From assembly GCA_023384105.1 (NCBI GenBank), contig JAHDXR010000001.1:124001-188000 (forward strand): a stretch of 64,000 nt of DNA, read 5' to 3'. Positions within the stretch are counted from its first letter, which is position 1. Every line of letters begins with the position of its first letter. Position numbers and translations under genes: made by a program. This stretch comes from Hyphomonadaceae bacterium. Lineage in GTDB: Bacteria > Pseudomonadota > Alphaproteobacteria > Caulobacterales > Aquidulcibacteraceae. Shown here piece by piece: positions 17,834 to 27,745 of this stretch. The notes beneath the pieces were generated by a model. It saw nothing but the letters and a program-made list of their open reading frames with translations, ran no database searches and was not told the origin of the DNA.

Positions 17834-19012
17834 ATGGCTGACGAGCAAGCGGCAAAGCCCGCGCCCAAGAAGTCCGTCGCGCTTTCCGGCGTCGCCGCCG
17901 GCGACACTGCGCTCTGCACTGTTGGGCGCACCGGGCGCGATCTGCACTATCGCGGCTACGACATTCTCGATCTCGCTGAGACGAGCGAGTTCGAGGAGAT
18001 CGCCCATCTCCTGGTGTACGGCGCGCTCCCGACTGTGAGCGAACTGGCGGCCTACAAGGCGAAGCTGAAGGCGCTTCGCGGCCTTCCGGCGGCTGTGCGC
18101 GCGACGCTGGAAGCGATTCCGGCCGCGGCGCATCCGATGGATGTGATGCGCTCCGGCGTGTCGGCGCTCGGCTGTGTCTTGCCGGAAACGCACGATCACA
18201 ATCATCCGGGCGCGCGCGACATTGCCGACCGCCTGATGGCGTCGCTCGGCTCGATCTTGCTGTATTGGCATCATTTCGCACACAACGGCCGACGCATCGA
18301 GGTCGAGACCGACGACGATTCGATAGGCGGGCATTTCCTGCACTTGCTGCATGGCGCGCCGCCTTCGGACGCGCACGTGCGCGCCATGCACACCTCGCTC
18401 ATCCTCTACGCCGAGCACGAGTTCAACGCCTCAACCTTTGCGGCGCGCGTCATAGCCGGCACAGGTTCGGACATATATTCCTGCATCGCCGGCGCTATCG
18501 GCGCGCTGCGCGGCCCCAAGCATGGCGGCGCCAACGAGGTCGCGTTCGAAATCCAGAAACGCTACGCCGATCCGGACGATGCGGAGGCCGATATCCGTCG
18601 CCGCGTCGCCGCCAAGGAGGTCGTCATCGGGTTCGGCCACCCGGTCTATACCATCGCCGATCCGCGCAACGAGGTGATCAAGCGCGTGGCCAAACAGCTT
18701 TCGCTTGAGGCCGGCTCGACCAGAATGTTCGACATCGCCGAGCGTATAGAAAGCGTTATGGCCGACGCTAGGAAGATGTTTCCGAATCTGGACTGGTTCA
18801 GCGCCGTCTCGTATCACCTGATGGGCGTTCCGACCGCGATGTTCACGCCGCTTTTCGTCATTTCGCGCACCGCCGGCTGGAGCGCGCATGTGATTGAGCA
18901 GCGGCAGGACAACAAGATCATTCGTCCCTCGGCCAATTATGTTGGGCCCGAGAACCTGAAATTCGTGCCGCTGGCGGCGCGCTGGCCGAAGGCGCCGTCG
19001 CGCGCGGCGTAG
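17834..19012 (+). CDS. prpC: 2-methylcitrate synthase
   Basis: 392 residues from ATG 17834, one base after the prpD stop. A citrate-synthase fold with catalytic motifs [22 protein letters not shown] and [11 protein letters not shown] (His, His, Asp) and the C-terminal arginine segment. The short type II-like length and its place between prpD and prpB identify it as the methylcitrate synthase, condensing propionyl-CoA with oxaloacetate, rather than the housekeeping citrate synthase. It may also accept acetyl-CoA. Confidence 0.93.
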   Translation: MADEQAAKPAPKKSVALSGVAAGDTALCTVGRTGRDLHYRGYDILDLAETSEFEEIAHLLVYGALPTVSELAAYKAKLKALRGLPAAVRATLEAIPAAAHPMDVMRSGVSALGCVLPETHDHNHPGARDIADRLMASLGSILLYWHHFAHNGRRIEVETDDDSIGGHFLHLLHGAPPSDAHVRAMHTSLILYAEHEFNASTFAARVIAGTGSDIYSCIAGAIGALRGPKHGGANEVAFEIQKRYADPDDAEADIRRRVAAKEVVIGFGHPVYTIADPRNEVIKRVAKQLSLEAGSTRMFDIAERIESVMADARKMFPNLDWFSAVSYHLMGVPTAMFTPLFVISRTAGWSAHVIEQRQDNKIIRPSANYVGPENLKFVPLAARWPKAPSRAA

Positions 19013-19022
19013 AGGAGCAAGA

Positions 19023-19946
19023 ATGCCGTATCTCGTCGCCGCCGATCTTCCGCGCGAGCCTGCGGGCTCGCGTTTCCGTGCGCTGTTGCAGCGCGGCAGC
19101 ATTCTGAAGATGCCTGGCGCCCACAATGGCATGGCGGCGCTGCAGGCAAAGGCCGCGGGCTTTGACGCGCTCTACTTGTCCGGCGGCGCAATGTCGGCGT
19201 CGATGGGGCTGCCTGACTTGGGCGTCATCACCATCGAGGACGTGGCGTTCTTCATCCGGCAAGTGGCGCGGGCGAGCGGACTGCCGGTGCTGGTCGATGG
19301 CGACACCGGGTACGGCGAGGCGCTCAATGTCATGCACATGGTGCGGGCGTTTGAAGATGCGGGCGCCGCCGCGGTGCATCTCGAAGACCAATTGCTGCCG
19401 AAAAAGTGTGGGCATCTGAATGACAAGAAGCTCGCGGATGCGGGCGACATGGCCGCAAAGGTAGCCGCGGCTGCGAAGGCGCGCCGGCATCTTTATCTCA
19501 TCGCCCGCACCGACGCCGCCGCGAGCGAAGGTCTCGACGGCGCGGTGGCGCGCGCCAAGCTTTATATAGATGCTGGCGCCGACGCGATTTTTCCGGAGGC
19601 GCTGACCGATGCCGAGATGTTCCGCGCCTTCGCCGAGCGCATGCCCGGCGTGCCGCTTCTCGCCAACATGACCGAATTCGGAAAGACGCCTTTCTTCACG
19701 GCGGCGGAATTCGAGGCCATGGGCTACGCCATGGTGATCTGGCCGGTGTCCTCGCTACGCGTCGCCAACAAGGCGCAGGAGAAACTTTACGTCGCCATCG
19801 CGCGCGACGGCGGCGCGCACGCAGTGGTCGATCAGATGCAAACCCGAGCCGAACTCTACGAGACGATTGGACTCCACGATTACGAAGCGCTTGACGCCTC
19901 AATCGTGCAGACCGTCGTTCCAACTGGAAACGCGCGGGGCGGCTGA
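19023..19946 (+). CDS. prpB: 2-methylisocitrate lyase
   Basis: 307 residues. A TIM-barrel lyase with the diagnostic PKKCGH motif (catalytic Cys), metal-binding DGDTGYGE and IARTDA. It cleaves 2-methylisocitrate to pyruvate and succinate, completing the cycle. It starts ten bases after prpC and is the last gene of the operon; the convergent membrane-protein gene ends 16 bases beyond. No aconitase (acnD) or prpF gene is present here, in agreement with the prpD-type pathway. Confidence 0.94.
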   Translation: MPYLVAADLPREPAGSRFRALLQRGSILKMPGAHNGMAALQAKAAGFDALYLSGGAMSASMGLPDLGVITIEDVAFFIRQVARASGLPVLVDGDTGYGEALNVMHMVRAFEDAGAAAVHLEDQLLPKKCGHLNDKKLADAGDMAAKVAAAAKARRHLYLIARTDAAASEGLDGAVARAKLYIDAGADAIFPEALTDAEMFRAFAERMPGVPLLANMTEFGKTPFFTAAEFEAMGYAMVIWPVSSLRVANKAQEKLYVAIARDGGAHAVVDQMQTRAELYETIGLHDYEALDASIVQTVVPTGNARGG

Positions 19947-19962
19947 CAATTGTCGCTTCTTC

Positions 19963-20505
19963 TCAGACCGCGGCGGCGAGTGCGGGGGCGCGCTCCGGCG
20001 CAAGCCCTATGCGCCGGCCGAGCCAGTAGAGGCCGAGCAGCAGCACGAAGGCGCCCGCATTGACGGAGAAGATGAAGCTGACGACGGCGAAGCCGAACGC
20101 CTCCGCGCTCGATGGCAGAACCGCCGTCGCGGCGAACAACGTGAGTTCATAGACCGCGAGCGCTGCGAGGAACGCTGCAATCGCGCGAACTGCAAGATGC
20201 GCTGCGCGCAACGCCTTTTCGGTCAGCAGTGCGACGGCCGCTCCAGCGAAGGCGCCGGCGCCGATCGCGACGCCCCAGCCGTAACTGTCCCAGGTCTGCG
20301 GATAGTGCAGGATGAGATAGCCGATCGCTTGGTTGGAGACCCAGCTCAGGAAAACCAGAGCGAACGCATCTTTGGGCCGAAGGTGAAGCGCGGCCAGCGC
20401 CCCAAGCGCCGCAAACGGCATGGCGCACGCGAAGATCCAGCTGCCCAGAAGCGCGGCGGCGATGATGAGGACGATCCAGAGAGGGCGCTTCACATTGTCG
20501 ATCAT
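19963..20505 (-). CDS. Integral membrane protein of unknown function, beside a B12-controlled gene
   Basis: 180 residues with about six hydrophobic helices: WIVLIIAAALLGSWIFACAM, a short loop, FALVFLSWVSNQAIGYLI, AIGAGAFAGAAVALL, and two more near the C-terminus. No catalytic motif. It is convergent with prpB and divergent from the metE cobalamin leader. A role in cobalamin or methionine metabolism is possible from position only; I do not recognise the family. Confidence 0.7.
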   Translation of the reverse strand: MIDNVKRPLWIVLIIAAALLGSWIFACAMPFAALGALAALHLRPKDAFALVFLSWVSNQAIGYLILHYPQTWDSYGWGVAIGAGAFAGAAVALLTEKALRAAHLAVRAIAAFLAALAVYELTLFAATAVLPSSAEAFGFAVVSFIFSVNAGAFVLLLGLYWLGRRIGLAPERAPALAAAV

Positions 20506-20634
20506 GTTCGTTGCACTTTTAGGGGAGCAAAACCGAGAGCCTATGTCGAATGGGAATGACCTGCTCTTGTTGGCGTTATTTCAGCCAAGCCAATCTCGGT
20601 CAATTGGAGCTATCAAGGCGTCTTTATAGCTCGC

Positions 20635-20664
20635 TTGACGTCCCGCTTCGCCGGGCCGTATGAA
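20635..20664 (+). promoter_or_regulatory. Promoter of the metE leader (TTGACG / TATGAA)
   Basis: TTGACG at 20635-20640 and TATGAA at 20659-20664 are separated by 18 bases, which would start transcription near 20671, just ahead of the first conserved riboswitch block. Confidence 0.5.
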
Positions 20665-20671
20665 ATGATTT

Positions 20672-20880
20672 GTCGTGGTCTGCCGCGCCCGGTGGGCGTG
20701 GGAGCTAAGAGGGAAGCCGGTGCGCGTCCGCCAATCCAATTGGTAGGCGGGACAATGCCGGCGCTGCCCCCGCAACTGTGAGCGGTGAGCAGAGGTCCAA
20801 TCAGTGTCACTGGGGGCGCGCTCTCCCGGGAAGGCCTGGACCGAAGCGTTGACCCGTAAGCCAGGAGACCTGCCACGGCC
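20672..20880 (+). ncRNA. Cobalamin riboswitch upstream of metE
   Basis: Conserved blocks occur in the order of the cobalamin aptamer: AGAGGGAAGCCGGTGCGCGTCC, then GCTGCCCCCGCAACTGTGAGCGG (the B12 box region), CACTGGG, CGGGAAGGC and finally AAGCCAGGAGACCTGCC at 20858-20874. With adenosyl- or methylcobalamin bound it is expected to switch off metE, the B12-independent methionine synthase. The first two blocks are identical to those in the riboswitch before nrdD. Confidence 0.93.
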
Positions 20881-20968
20881 GGATAACGTACACGGGCGGG
20901 GTTCTCTCGTGGTGCGCTGACGTTTCGTGGAACGCGCATCGCGGCGTATTTGCGAACGTGGACGCATC

Positions 20969-21010
20969 ATTGGCGCTCCCCCCCGTTTTGGATCGGGGTA
21001 TCGCGCCAAT
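20969..21010 (+). promoter_or_regulatory. Start-codon sequestering hairpin of metE
   Basis: ATTGGCGC (20969-20976) pairs perfectly with GCGCCAAT (21003-21010), and an inner CCCC/GGGG stem holds the purine-rich ribosome site. The AT of the metE ATG is inside the outer stem. This looks like the expression platform, i.e. control of translation rather than termination; no T-tailed terminator is seen in the leader. Confidence 0.65.
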
Positions 21011-23345
21011 GACATCACTCCCACTCAGCACGCTTGGCATGCCGCGCATTGGTCCGCGTCGTGAGCTCAAGAAAGCGCTGGAGAGTTTCTGGTCCGGAAA
21101 ATCCGATGAAGCCGCGTTGCTGGAAACGGCCGCGGCGCTGCGCGCCGCCAATTGGGCGCGTCAGAAGTCGCTCGGCGCCTCGATCATTCCGTCGAACGAT
21201 TTCTCGCTTTACGATCAGGTGCTCGACACAAGTTGCATGGTGGGCGCCATTCCGCCGATCTACGGCTGGAACGGTGGCGCGGTTTCGCTCTCAACTTATT
21301 TCGCGATGGCGCGCGGTTCGCATGCCGATACGCAAGCGTGTGAGCATGGTCACGCGCATAGCGCTGGCAAAGGCGCGCCAGCGCAGGAAATGACTAAGTG
21401 GTTCGACACCAACTACCACTACATGGTTCCGGAATTTTCCAAGGGGCAGCCTTTTGCGCTTTCGTCGCGCAAGCCGATCGAAGAATATCTCGAAGCCAAG
21501 ACGCTGGGCTTTCAGACGCGCCCGGTGCTGGTGGGGCCGGTGACGTTCCTGAAACTGAGCAAGAGTCGCGACGGCGTTGACCCGCTCTCGCTGCTCGATG
21601 GCTTGTTGCCGGTCTATGTCGAGGTTCTGCGCGAACTGGCGTCGAACGGCGCGGACTGGGTGCAGATCGACGAGCCGTGCCTGGTGCTCGATCTCGACGA
21701 CGCGGCGCGCGCGGCTCTGAAGCGCGCCTATGAGACGTTTGCGCGCGCGGCGCCGCAGATCAAGGTCATGCTGGCGACCTATTTCGGCGCGCTGGCTGAA
21801 AATTTGGATGCCGCGCTTTCCTTGCCGGTTGCGGGCCTGCACGTCGATCTCGCGCGTGCGCCGGAACAATTGAACGATGTGGTCGCCAAGGCGCCGGCGA
21901 ACCTTGTGCTCTCGCTTGGCGCTATCGACGGTCGCAATATCTGGCGCGCCAACTTGCCGGCGTTGCTCGACCGCGTTGAGCCCGCGGTGGCCAGGCGCGG
22001 CGCCGGTCTCGTCCAGATCGCGCCGTCCTGCTCGCTGCTGCACGCGCCGATCGATCTTGATCTGGAAGACGAACTCGACGCCGACGTGAAGTCGTGGCTC
22101 GCCTTCGCCGTGCAGAAGGTCGGCGAGTTGAAGGTCTTGGCCGGGGCGCTGACTTCGGGGCGCGAGAGCGTAAGGGCTGAACTCGCCGCCTCCGCTGAAG
22201 CGGCCGCGGCGCGCGCATCGTCGCCGAAGGTCCATAACGCCGCTGTGGCGGCGCGCATTGCGTCCGTTTCGCCCGACATGGCCCAGCGCAAAAATCCGTT
22301 CGCCACGCGCGCCGGGCTGCAGCGGCGGCGCTTCAATCTGCCGGCGTTCCCCACGACTACGATCGGTTCATTCCCGCAAACTGCGGAAGTGCGCAAGGCG
22401 CGCGCAGCGTACGGCAGGGGAACGCTCGATGCCGCGGCCTATGAGAAATTCCTGCGGGCGGAGACGGCGCTGGCTGTGCGCTGGCAGGAAGAGATCGGGC
22501 TCGATGTGCTCGTGCATGGCGAGTTCGAACGCAACGACATGGTGCAGTATTTCGGCGAGCAGCTTTCCGGTTTCGCCTTCACCAAGCACGGTTGGGTTCA
22601 GTCGTACGGCTCGCGGTGCGTTCGTCCGCCGATCCTGTTCGGCGACGTGTCGCGCCCCGAGCAGATGACCGTGGAATGGTGGCGCTACGCCCAATCGCTG
22701 ACTCAAAAGCCGATGAAAGCGATGCTCACCGGCCCCGTCACCATCCTCAACTGGTCGTTCGTGCGCGACGACCAGCCGCGTTCCGAGAGCTGCCGCCAGA
22801 TCGCGCTCGCGATCCGCGACGAGGTTGCCGATCTTGAAAAGGCGGGCGCGGCGATGATCCAGATCGACGAAGCCGCGTTGCGCGAAGGGCTCCCGCTCCG
22901 CCGCGCCGAATGGAAGGCGTATCTCGATTGGGCGGTCGAATGCTTCCGCCTGTGCTCCTCGGGCGTCGCCGATCGGACGCAGATCCATACGCACATGTGC
23001 TATTCGGAGTTCAACGACATCATCGCCGCGATCGGCGCGATGGACGCCGACGTCATCTCGATCGAAACCTCGCGCTCCAAGATGGAGCTATTGGACGCCT
23101 TCACCACCTATCGCTACCCGAACGAGATCGGACCCGGCGTCTATGACATCCATTCGCCGCGCGTGCCCTCAGTCGAAGAGATGACGGCGCTGCTTTCGCG
23201 CGCCCGCGAGCGGCTCGCCGACGCGCAGGTCTGGGTCAACCCGGATTGCGGCCTGAAGACCCGCACGTGGGAGGATGTGAGGCCGGCGTTGATCAACATG
23301 GTGGCGGCGGCGCGCGCGCAACGCAGCGCCGCGGCGCGGACCTGA
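21009..23345 (+). CDS. metE: Cobalamin-independent methionine synthase
   Basis: 778 residues from ATG 21009; the track start (GTG 20958) falls inside the leader. Both halves of MetE are present: the N-terminal domain ([20 protein letters not shown]) and the catalytic C-terminal barrel with [16 protein letters not shown]. Zinc-ligand segments are [24 protein letters not shown] and NPDCGLKTR. It methylates homocysteine from methyltetrahydropteroyl-glutamate without B12. Repression by the riboswitch implies that the cell also has a B12-dependent enzyme (MetH) or B12 uptake elsewhere. Confidence 0.96.
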   Translation: MTSLPLSTLGMPRIGPRRELKKALESFWSGKSDEAALLETAAALRAANWARQKSLGASIIPSNDFSLYDQVLDTSCMVGAIPPIYGWNGGAVSLSTYFAMARGSHADTQACEHGHAHSAGKGAPAQEMTKWFDTNYHYMVPEFSKGQPFALSSRKPIEEYLEAKTLGFQTRPVLVGPVTFLKLSKSRDGVDPLSLLDGLLPVYVEVLRELASNGADWVQIDEPCLVLDLDDAARAALKRAYETFARAAPQIKVMLATYFGALAENLDAALSLPVAGLHVDLARAPEQLNDVVAKAPANLVLSLGAIDGRNIWRANLPALLDRVEPAVARRGAGLVQIAPSCSLLHAPIDLDLEDELDADVKSWLAFAVQKVGELKVLAGALTSGRESVRAELAASAEAAAARASSPKVHNAAVAARIASVSPDMAQRKNPFATRAGLQRRRFNLPAFPTTTIGSFPQTAEVRKARAAYGRGTLDAAAYEKFLRAETALAVRWQEEIGLDVLVHGEFERNDMVQYFGEQLSGFAFTKHGWVQSYGSRCVRPPILFGDVSRPEQMTVEWWRYAQSLTQKPMKAMLTGPVTILNWSFVRDDQPRSESCRQIALAIRDEVADLEKAGAAMIQIDEAALREGLPLRRAEWKAYLDWAVECFRLCSSGVADRTQIHTHMCYSEFNDIIAAIGAMDADVISIETSRSKMELLDAFTTYRYPNEIGPGVYDIHSPRVPSVEEMTALLSRARERLADAQVWVNPDCGLKTRTWEDVRPALINMVAAARAQRSAAART

Positions 23346-23356
23346 AGCGGATATGG

Positions 23357-24733
23357 TCAGTACGGCGGGCGTAGCGCTTCGAGTCTCCGCAGAATTGCCG
23401 GGTCGATGCGCGCGTCGTCGGGGATCGGCAGCATGCTTGCGTCCCAGCTCCGATATGCGCTTCTCAGCGATTCAAAGACGTCCGCGTGGCGCTGACGGAG
23501 ATTGGCGCGTTCGCCGGGATCGCTGTTCAGATCGAACAGGTATTCCAGGTCGCCGAAGCGCAGATATTTCCATTGTCCGCGCCGAGCGGCCGCCTGATCG
23601 ACCGCGCGCCAATGCAGCGTCCGCTCGCGCGGGGGCGCGCCGGCGAGCATCCGCATGATGTCGGCGCCATCGCTCGGATAGCGCGGGTGGGGCCGCGCGC
23701 CTGCGACGCGCAGCAGCGTCGGAAGCCAGTCCATGGTGATGTTGACGCCGTCGCATGTTGAATTTGCCGGCAGCCCTCCCGGCCAGCGCACCAGTGTCGG
23801 CACGCGAATTCCGCCCTCATAGAGCGTCGTCTTCTCGCCTCGCAGCGGCCACTGATAGGAAAAGCGCTCGCCGCCATTGTCGCTGGTGAAAATAACGATT
23901 GTGTTCTCGCGCAAGCCATGCGTGTCGAGCGCGGCGAGCGCGGCGCCGACGCCTTCATCCAGCGCCGCCATCATCTGCGCGTAAACGGAAGGGGAGCCGC
24001 CGTCGAAATGGAAGTCGTTGGCGCGCGGAGCGCCTGGATCGGTGCGCGACTGCCAGGGCCAATGCGGCGCGTTGTAGTGCAGGCTCAAGAAGAAGGGGCG
24101 CGCGCGGTTGGCCTCGATAAAGGCGAGCGCGCGCTCGGTGAAGAGATCCGTGGCGTAGCCTTCGCGGACGACAGGCGTTTCGTTCTCATAGAGATCGGGC
24201 GTCCGCGGCGGGCCGGCGAGCGTGCCGAGATCGTGCGAGAAATAGTCGATTGCGCCGCCCATCAGCCCGAAGAACTCGTCGTATCCGCTCTTGAGCGGAC
24301 CGAACAGAGGCGCAACGCCCAGGTGCCACTTGCCGATGAGCCCGGTGCGATAGCCCGCGTTCCGCAGCAGCGAAGCGAGCGTTGGATGCTCAGGCGGGAA
24401 ACCGATATTGGCGCGGATCAGCGGATCGTAGTTTCCGACCGGCAGGCGGTATTGATAGCGGCCCGACAAGAGCGCCGTGCGCGTCGGCGAACAGGTGCAG
24501 GAATTGGCGTATGACGCCGTGAGCTTGACGCCGTCGCGCGCCAGCGTGTCTATGTGCGGCGTCTGGAAATCCGGCCGGCCGAAGCACGAGATGTCGTGCA
24601 CGCCGAGGTCGTCAGCCAGGATGAAGAGGACATTGGGCCGCCGTGCGCGCGTGCGCGCGACGGCCGTGCGCGCCGTCGCGCCTGCCGCCAATGCCGCGAG
24701 CGCGGCGCGCCGGCTGATCGTTGCGTTCCCCAT
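23357..24733 (-). CDS. Tat-exported sulfatase (type I, Cys)
   Basis: 458 residues; ATG 24733 overlaps the stop of the ligase gene (TGATG). A twin-arginine signal (ISRRAALAALAAG) precedes RPNVLFILADDLG, with the metal-binding Asp pair, and CSPTRTALLSGRY, which carries the CxPxR site where Cys is converted to formylglycine. GKWHLG and TSDNGGE are further sulfatase hallmarks. It is a periplasmic hydrolase of sulfate esters such as glycan, steroid or arylsulfates. No activating enzyme is encoded nearby. It is last in the operon with the TBDR, FAH, cupin and ligase genes. Confidence 0.92.
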   Translation of the reverse strand: MGNATISRRAALAALAAGATARTAVARTRARRPNVLFILADDLGVHDISCFGRPDFQTPHIDTLARDGVKLTASYANSCTCSPTRTALLSGRYQYRLPVGNYDPLIRANIGFPPEHPTLASLLRNAGYRTGLIGKWHLGVAPLFGPLKSGYDEFFGLMGGAIDYFSHDLGTLAGPPRTPDLYENETPVVREGYATDLFTERALAFIEANRARPFFLSLHYNAPHWPWQSRTDPGAPRANDFHFDGGSPSVYAQMMAALDEGVGAALAALDTHGLRENTIVIFTSDNGGERFSYQWPLRGEKTTLYEGGIRVPTLVRWPGGLPANSTCDGVNITMDWLPTLLRVAGARPHPRYPSDGADIMRMLAGAPPRERTLHWRAVDQAAARRGQWKYLRFGDLEYLFDLNSDPGERANLRQRHADVFESLRSAYRSWDASMLPIPDDARIDPAILRRLEALRPPY

Positions 24734-26229
24734 CACAAACGCTCGCGCAGCGCGGATTTCAGGATCTTGCCGTATGAACTTTTCGGCAGCTCGCCGATGA
24801 AGCGATAAGCGCGGGGGCGCTTGTAGCGCGCCAGATTGCCGAGGCAGAGCGCATCGAGTTCGTCGGCGGAGGGCGCTGCGCCGCTTGCGACGATAAACGC
24901 CACCGGGGTCTCGCCCCATTGCGGATCGGGCGCGCCGACGACGGCGCATTCCTTCACGCGCGGATGCGTCAGCAGCACTTCCTCGATCTCGCGCGGATAG
25001 ATGTTGCTGCCGCCGGAAATGATCATGTCCTTCGAGCGATCGACGAGCGTGAGGAAGCCGCTTCCGTCGAGCATGCCGAGATCGCCGGTGCGCAGCCAGC
25101 CGTCTGGAATCGCCGCCGCCGTCGCCGAGGGATTGTTCCAGTAACCGGCCATCACCACGTCGCCTCGGGCCGCGACTTCGCCGATCTCGCCCGGTTGTGC
25201 GTCCGCGCCGTCCGAGCTCACGACACGAATGGCGACGCCCGTGCGCGCGACGCCGACGCTGCCCAGGCGCGCCTCATAGCCGGCGCTCTGCGGCGCGCCG
25301 AAAAGGCGCGGCGGCAGATGCGTGAGCGTCATTGGCGCTTCGCCTTGGCCATAGAGAATCCACAGCTTCTCGGCGCCGAACAGCGAAATGGCGCGCTTCA
25401 GGTCTTCGGCGTAGACCGGCGCGCCGCCCACGAACATGCGGAAGATGAGCGTACGCGTCTTCGCTGGCAGGAGTTCGCAAAGGCGGTTAAGCACCGTCGG
25501 GACGGCCCAAAGCGAGAACGGCGCGAACGGCGCCGCCGCCTCGATCTCCGCGACATCGAGGCCGCCGGTCGGCAGAATTATGTTGGCGCGGCCGCGGCTG
25601 AGATAGGCGAGCCCGAGGAATCCGGCCGCGTGCGAGAGCGGCGCGAGATGCAGGATGTTGTCGCGTTCGACCGCGCCGCTGTCGGCAAGGAAGCTCGTGA
25701 CCACGTTCCACAGCGTGCGATGGGTGTGGATCGCGCCCTTGGGCTTGCCGGTAGTGCCGCTGGTATAGAACAGCCACGCCGGCGCCTCAGCCTCGGCTTC
25801 CATGATAGGGGAGGGCGCGGCCGCCAGCCAGCCGGCGTATTCATCCGCATCGACGTCGACGACCTGGGCTGCGCCGGCGAAGGTCTCGCGGAGCGCCGGC
25901 GCCAGATCGCCCGTCGCGAAACACAGCTTTGCGCCGCAATCGCGCGCGGCATGAACGATCTCGCGCGGATGCAGCCGCGCGTTCATCGGCGCGGCGACAA
26001 GGCCGGCCGTCCAGCATCCGAACAGGATCTCGAAATAGACCGGCGTATTGGCCATCGCCAGGCACACGCGCGCGCCGCGTTCCAGCCCTGCCGCCTGCAG
26101 CGACGATGCGACCGAACCCGCACGCGCGTAGAGCGTGCGATAGTCGCAGAACGCGGCGCCGCTCCAGGCGATCGCCGTCTCGCGCGCATAGACTCGCGCC
26201 GAATGTTCGAGCAGGCGCGCGATGTTCAT
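24733..26229 (-). CDS. AMP-dependent acyl/aryl-CoA ligase
   Basis: 498 residues from ATG 26229 (MNIARLLEHSARVY), four bases after the cupin stop. Adenylate-forming signature: LFYTSGTTGKPKGAIHTH, then ILYGQGEA, GWLRTGDLGMLDGSGFL, DRSKDMIISGGSNIYP and the C-terminal catalytic lysine PKSSYGKILKSAL. It activates a carboxylic acid with ATP and CoA in the cytosol. The neighbouring FAH and cupin genes suggest an aromatic or cyclic acid. It resembles long-chain/aryl ligases of catabolic clusters; the substrate is not assignable from sequence. Confidence 0.92.
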   Translation of the reverse strand: MNIARLLEHSARVYARETAIAWSGAAFCDYRTLYARAGSVASSLQAAGLERGARVCLAMANTPVYFEILFGCWTAGLVAAPMNARLHPREIVHAARDCGAKLCFATGDLAPALRETFAGAAQVVDVDADEYAGWLAAAPSPIMEAEAEAPAWLFYTSGTTGKPKGAIHTHRTLWNVVTSFLADSGAVERDNILHLAPLSHAAGFLGLAYLSRGRANIILPTGGLDVAEIEAAAPFAPFSLWAVPTVLNRLCELLPAKTRTLIFRMFVGGAPVYAEDLKRAISLFGAEKLWILYGQGEAPMTLTHLPPRLFGAPQSAGYEARLGSVGVARTGVAIRVVSSDGADAQPGEIGEVAARGDVVMAGYWNNPSATAAAIPDGWLRTGDLGMLDGSGFLTLVDRSKDMIISGGSNIYPREIEEVLLTHPRVKECAVVGAPDPQWGETPVAFIVASGAAPSADELDALCLGNLARYKRPRAYRFIGELPKSSYGKILKSALRERL

Positions 26230-26233
26230 GGGG

Positions 26234-26770
26234 CTAGACGGCCGGTTTGGCGGCAATCAGAACGGCGGCCAGAATGCACGGCTTGCCGCTGCGATTGACC
26301 CAGGCGTGCTTGGATCCGCGCTGCACGATGCAATCGCCTTGCTTCAGCAGCACTTCGCCATCCTCCATCAGCATGTGCATTTCGCCCGAGATGACGACGA
26401 GATAGTCGACGGAGTCGGTGGCGTGCATGGTCGCGTGCTTCTTCGTATCCTCGGCGCTCGGGCGCTTGGTGCTGCCTAGCTTATCGAGGACGGCGGTCGT
26501 GTCCATCGTCCGGCCGCCTTCCGGCGGAACCTCCAGAACGCGAAAGATAGTGCCGCCGTTGGGCGTCGGGTCGTGACGGATCGGGCGGGCGCCGCGATCG
26601 GCGTCGCCGGTATTGTCGACAGGCGTTTCCTCCGTCGTCCACAGCTCCGTCACGCGCGCGCCGGGCCAGGCCGGGAATTCCATGATGTTCGTCGCTGCGC
26701 CGTCGAACGTGATGTTCGAGCGTCCCTGCGCGTCATGGCCCGTGACGATGCGTCTGATGTCTTGCGGCAT
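26234..26770 (-). CDS. Cupin-domain protein
   Basis: 178 residues. A single cupin barrel: H115-like TMHATDSVDYLVVISGEMHMLME (motif 1, with reduced metal ligands) and LKQGDCIVQRGSKHAWVNRSG (motif 2). It is close to the small cupins found with FAH-family hydrolases in aromatic-degradation operons, where they may act as dioxygenases or isomerases. It is 12 bases downstream of the FAH gene and four bases ahead of the ligase, so clearly cotranscribed. Activity unknown. Confidence 0.88.
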   Translation of the reverse strand: MPQDIRRIVTGHDAQGRSNITFDGAATNIMEFPAWPGARVTELWTTEETPVDNTGDADRGARPIRHDPTPNGGTIFRVLEVPPEGGRTMDTTAVLDKLGSTKRPSAEDTKKHATMHATDSVDYLVVISGEMHMLMEDGEVLLKQGDCIVQRGSKHAWVNRSGKPCILAAVLIAAKPAV

Positions 26771-26782
26771 GTCTTCCTTCCT

Positions 26783-27745
26783 TCATCCGCGCACGACGCG
26801 ATTGCGCAGCACGCCAATGCCTTCCACTTCGAGCTCCACGACGTCGCCGTCCTTCAGCTTGCGGTCCAGTTCGAAGCCGCAGCCTGTGAGCACCGTGCCG
26901 GAGCCGATGATCTCGCCGGCGCGCAGTTCGCCGGCGCGGCTGAACTGGGCGATGGCGTCCTCGAAGCTGTGATGCATGGTCGAGGTCGAGCCGCGCGACC
27001 ATTCTTCGCCGTTCACGCGCGCGAGCATCGTGAGCTTGTAAGGATCCTCGAACTCGTCGGGCGTGGCGATGCAGGGGCCGAGGGAATTGCCGCCGGCGAA
27101 GTCCTTGCCTTCGCCGGGACCGAGATTGGCCTCCATCACCTGCATCTGTATGTCGCGCAGCGACCAGTCGTTGAAGATCGTGTAGCCGAAGATATGCGCG
27201 CGCGCGTTCTCCGCCTTCACGTTGCGCGCAGACGCGCCGACGACGCACGCCCATTCGAGTTCGTAGTCGATCCATTGTGAGTTGGAGGGCCAGGCGACGT
27301 CGTCGCCGTCGCCGCTCAGACCGTTGTGATCGGCGTTGTAGTAGATGACTTGCTGTTTGAAGATCGGCTTGAGGCTGAAGCGCCCGCTGGCGCGCAGCTC
27401 CCGCAGCGCCGCTTCCGGATCGGCCTCGTTGGCGGCGAGCTTCTTGGCCCAGTTGTCGAGCGCCTTCTCCATGTGGTCCAGAAACAGCGAGCAATCACGC
27501 AGCCGCGCCGGCGCCGGCAGAGGCGGCAAGAGGCGCGCCTCGCTGCGCTCGATCAGCGCGTCTTCGGGCGCCGCTTCCGCCGCGCGCCGCGCCGCGTCGA
27601 GCCCGCGTTCGCCCGCTTCGATCAGCGCCTGCATGGAGGCGAACGCCTTGTCCGAGCCGGCGCGCGCCAGATCGGCGATGCGGGCCTCGCCGATCAGCGC
27701 GCCCAGCCGTGGTCCGGCGCCGGCGTCGAATGTCACCAGCCGCAT
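26783..27745 (-). CDS. Fumarylacetoacetate hydrolase-family enzyme
   Basis: 320 residues from ATG 27745, which overlaps the receptor stop (TAATG). FAH fold: FLDHMEKA, WIDYELEWACVVG (metal-binding acidic residues), GYTIFNDWSLRDIQ, KDFAGGNSLGPCI and the C-terminal GSGTVLTGCG. Family members hydrolyse C-C bonds of beta-diketones or act as decarboxylases or isomerases on oxo-acids. Position between a TBDR and an acyl-CoA ligase suggests a step in degradation of a ring-derived acid. Confidence 0.92.
   Translation of the reverse strand: MRLVTFDAGAGPRLGALIGEARIADLARAGSDKAFASMQALIEAGERGLDAARRAAEAAPEDALIERSEARLLPPLPAPARLRDCSLFLDHMEKALDNWAKKLAANEADPEAALRELRASGRFSLKPIFKQQVIYYNADHNGLSGDGDDVAWPSNSQWIDYELEWACVVGASARNVKAENARAHIFGYTIFNDWSLRDIQMQVMEANLGPGEGKDFAGGNSLGPCIATPDEFEDPYKLTMLARVNGEEWSRGSTSTMHHSFEDAIAQFSRAGELRAGEIIGSGTVLTGCGFELDRKLKDGDVVELEVEGIGVLRNRVVRG

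Noticed and set aside
16258-17931. 557-codon minus-strand ORF opposite prpD
   Set aside because: Antisense shadow of a confident PrpD; high-GC third positions keep the opposite frame open. The same holds for the long ORFs opposite the LuxR-type, hyuA and receptor genes.
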